NCBI GenBank assembly: GCA_020633195.1
Contig: JACKEC010000004.1
Coordinates: 1 to 5,692 of the forward strand
Length of the DNA: 5,692 nt
Source of the DNA: Sandaracinaceae bacterium
Lineage (GTDB): Bacteria; Myxococcota_A; Polyangia; Polyangiales; Sandaracinaceae
Direction: 5' to 3'
The position numbers and the translations under genes were made by a program. This document shows positions 4,962-5,692 of the stretch, one piece after another (the stretch's first letter is position 1; every line of letters begins with the position of its first letter). The notes under the pieces are model-generated. The model saw only the letters and a program-made list of their open reading frames with translations, did no database searches and was not told the DNA's origin.

Positions 4962-5516
4962 ATGGACTGGAAGAAGATCGCGCCCTGGAACTGGTTCGAG
5001 GACGAGGCGCCCGACGCGCCCGGGCCGGCGCGACCCACCCCCCGCCTCGCGCCCTCCGGCGATCCGATCACGGATCTCCGGGCCGAGATGGACCGGCTCT
5101 TCGAAGACGTCGTGCGACGGACGTTCCCCGCGTCGCCCGGGGTCGGCTCGGCGCCCGATCGCGAGCGTGGCTTCGCCCCGCTGCGTCCGCACGTCGACAT
5201 CGCGGAGGGACGAACGGCCTACAAGGTCCGGGTCGAGCTGCCGGGCGTCGAGCGCGAGGACGTCTCGCTCGAGACGCGCGAGGACGGGCGGCTCGTGCTG
5301 CGCGCGGAGAAGCGGCTCGAGCACGAGGAGGAGGACGAGGGCTATCACTGCGTCGAGAGCCGCTATGGCGCGGTGCAGCGGATCCTCTGCCTGCCCCGGG
5401 ACGCCGACGCCAGCGCGATCGAAGCGCGCTTCAAGAACGGCGTGCTCAAGCTGACGATCCCGAAACGGAGCGCGCCGGCGACGGGTGCGCAGTCGATCGA
5501 GGTGCAGCCGGGCTGA
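4962..5516 (+). CDS. Small heat-shock protein, Hsp20/alpha-crystallin family
   Basis: A 184-residue cytoplasmic ATP-independent holdase that should bind unfolding proteins in large oligomers. It opens with MDWKKIAPWNWFEDE, a typical start in one bacterial Hsp20 subgroup, followed by a Pro-rich variable arm and an amphipathic segment (about 35-55). The alpha-crystallin domain runs from about 75 to 168: PHVDIAEGRTAYKVRVELPG (76-95), EDVSLET (99-105), then RYGAVQRILCLP (134-145) and the hallmark A-x(4)-G-V-L block (A155, G160-V161-L162) in FKNGVLKLTIPK. The C-terminal I-x-I/V motif that docks onto neighbouring subunits is present as I179-E-V181. GGAGG (4948-4952) lies nine bases before the ATG. 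The 94-bp gap after the second CBS gene allows read-through or a separate promoter, though I could not identify one. Length and motifs are complete. Confidence 0.95.
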   Translation: MDWKKIAPWNWFEDEAPDAPGPARPTPRLAPSGDPITDLRAEMDRLFEDVVRRTFPASPGVGSAPDRERGFAPLRPHVDIAEGRTAYKVRVELPGVEREDVSLETREDGRLVLRAEKRLEHEEEDEGYHCVESRYGAVQRILCLPRDADASAIEARFKNGVLKLTIPKRSAPATGAQSIEVQPG

Positions 5517-5692
5517 GCCGCGAGCCGCTTCGTCTCAGACACGGAAACGTGGACCGAAGATTTCTCCTGGCCGGTCGCGGCCGCTCGCGATCCGACTGCG
5601 GCATCCGATCCCCGTCTCACCCACACCTACACCGCATACCTCGCCTCGTGCGCCCCACATCGCTCGATCGCCCGCGTCCCGATCCGCCCGAA
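5513..5692 (+). terminator. Non-coding 3' end: weak hairpins and C-rich, G-poor tail
   Basis: No gene is visible after the Hsp20 stop. CTGAG (5513-5517) can pair with CTCAG (5534-5538), and CACG/CGTG close a GAAA tetraloop at 5540-5551; ATTTCT follows near 5559-5564. This is a poor intrinsic terminator. From 5601 to 5692 the plus strand has 47 C against 16 G in 92 bases, with little self-complementarity, the composition expected of a Rho-loading (rut) region. Rho-dependent termination of the cluster here is a reasonable inference. Confidence 0.35.

Overview
The window is high-GC (roughly 70% by eye), densely coding bacterial DNA. Codon use is dominated by GAG, CTC, CGC, GCC and GTC, and translation starts are mostly ATG behind strong AGGAGG-type Shine-Dalgarno sites. 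Gene content and style suit a Myxococcota, Desulfobacterota or other high-GC environmental lineage, but nothing here fixes the phylum. There are no tRNA or rRNA genes, CRISPR arrays or mobile elements.

Layout from left to right. (1) A plus-strand universal stress protein with two UspA domains (76-966). (2) A convergent minus-strand gene (1016-2257) for an archaeal-type S-adenosylmethionine synthetase (methionine adenosyltransferase). The two share a 49-bp gap with a small hairpin. (3) A 488-bp divergent intergenic region (2258-2745) with a near-consensus sigma-54 (-24/-12) promoter facing the SAM synthetase, a weaker sigma-54-like element facing the other way, and several inverted repeats. 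(4) A tight plus-strand cluster: a two-CBS protein (2746-3279), a helix-hairpin-helix protein resembling the N-terminal DNA-binding part of PolX without its catalytic domains (3276-4349), and a second two-CBS protein (about 4379-4867). (5) After a 94-bp gap, a small heat-shock protein of the Hsp20/alpha-crystallin family (4962-5516). (6) A 176-bp non-coding end with weak hairpins and a C-rich, G-poor tail.

The individual families are known; the combination is what stands out. Usp, CBS and Hsp20 proteins recur together in dormancy or low-energy regulons, the DosR regulon of Mycobacterium being the best-known example. Here they sit with a SAM synthetase of the archaeal type and a DNA-binding HhH protein placed between two CBS proteins. 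All four CBS motifs keep the Ser/Thr and Asp used by other CBS domains to hold adenosine ligands (AMP, ATP or SAM). A plausible but untested reading is a stress/energy module under sigma-54 control in which CBS proteins sense adenylates or SAM and act with, or on, the HhH protein.
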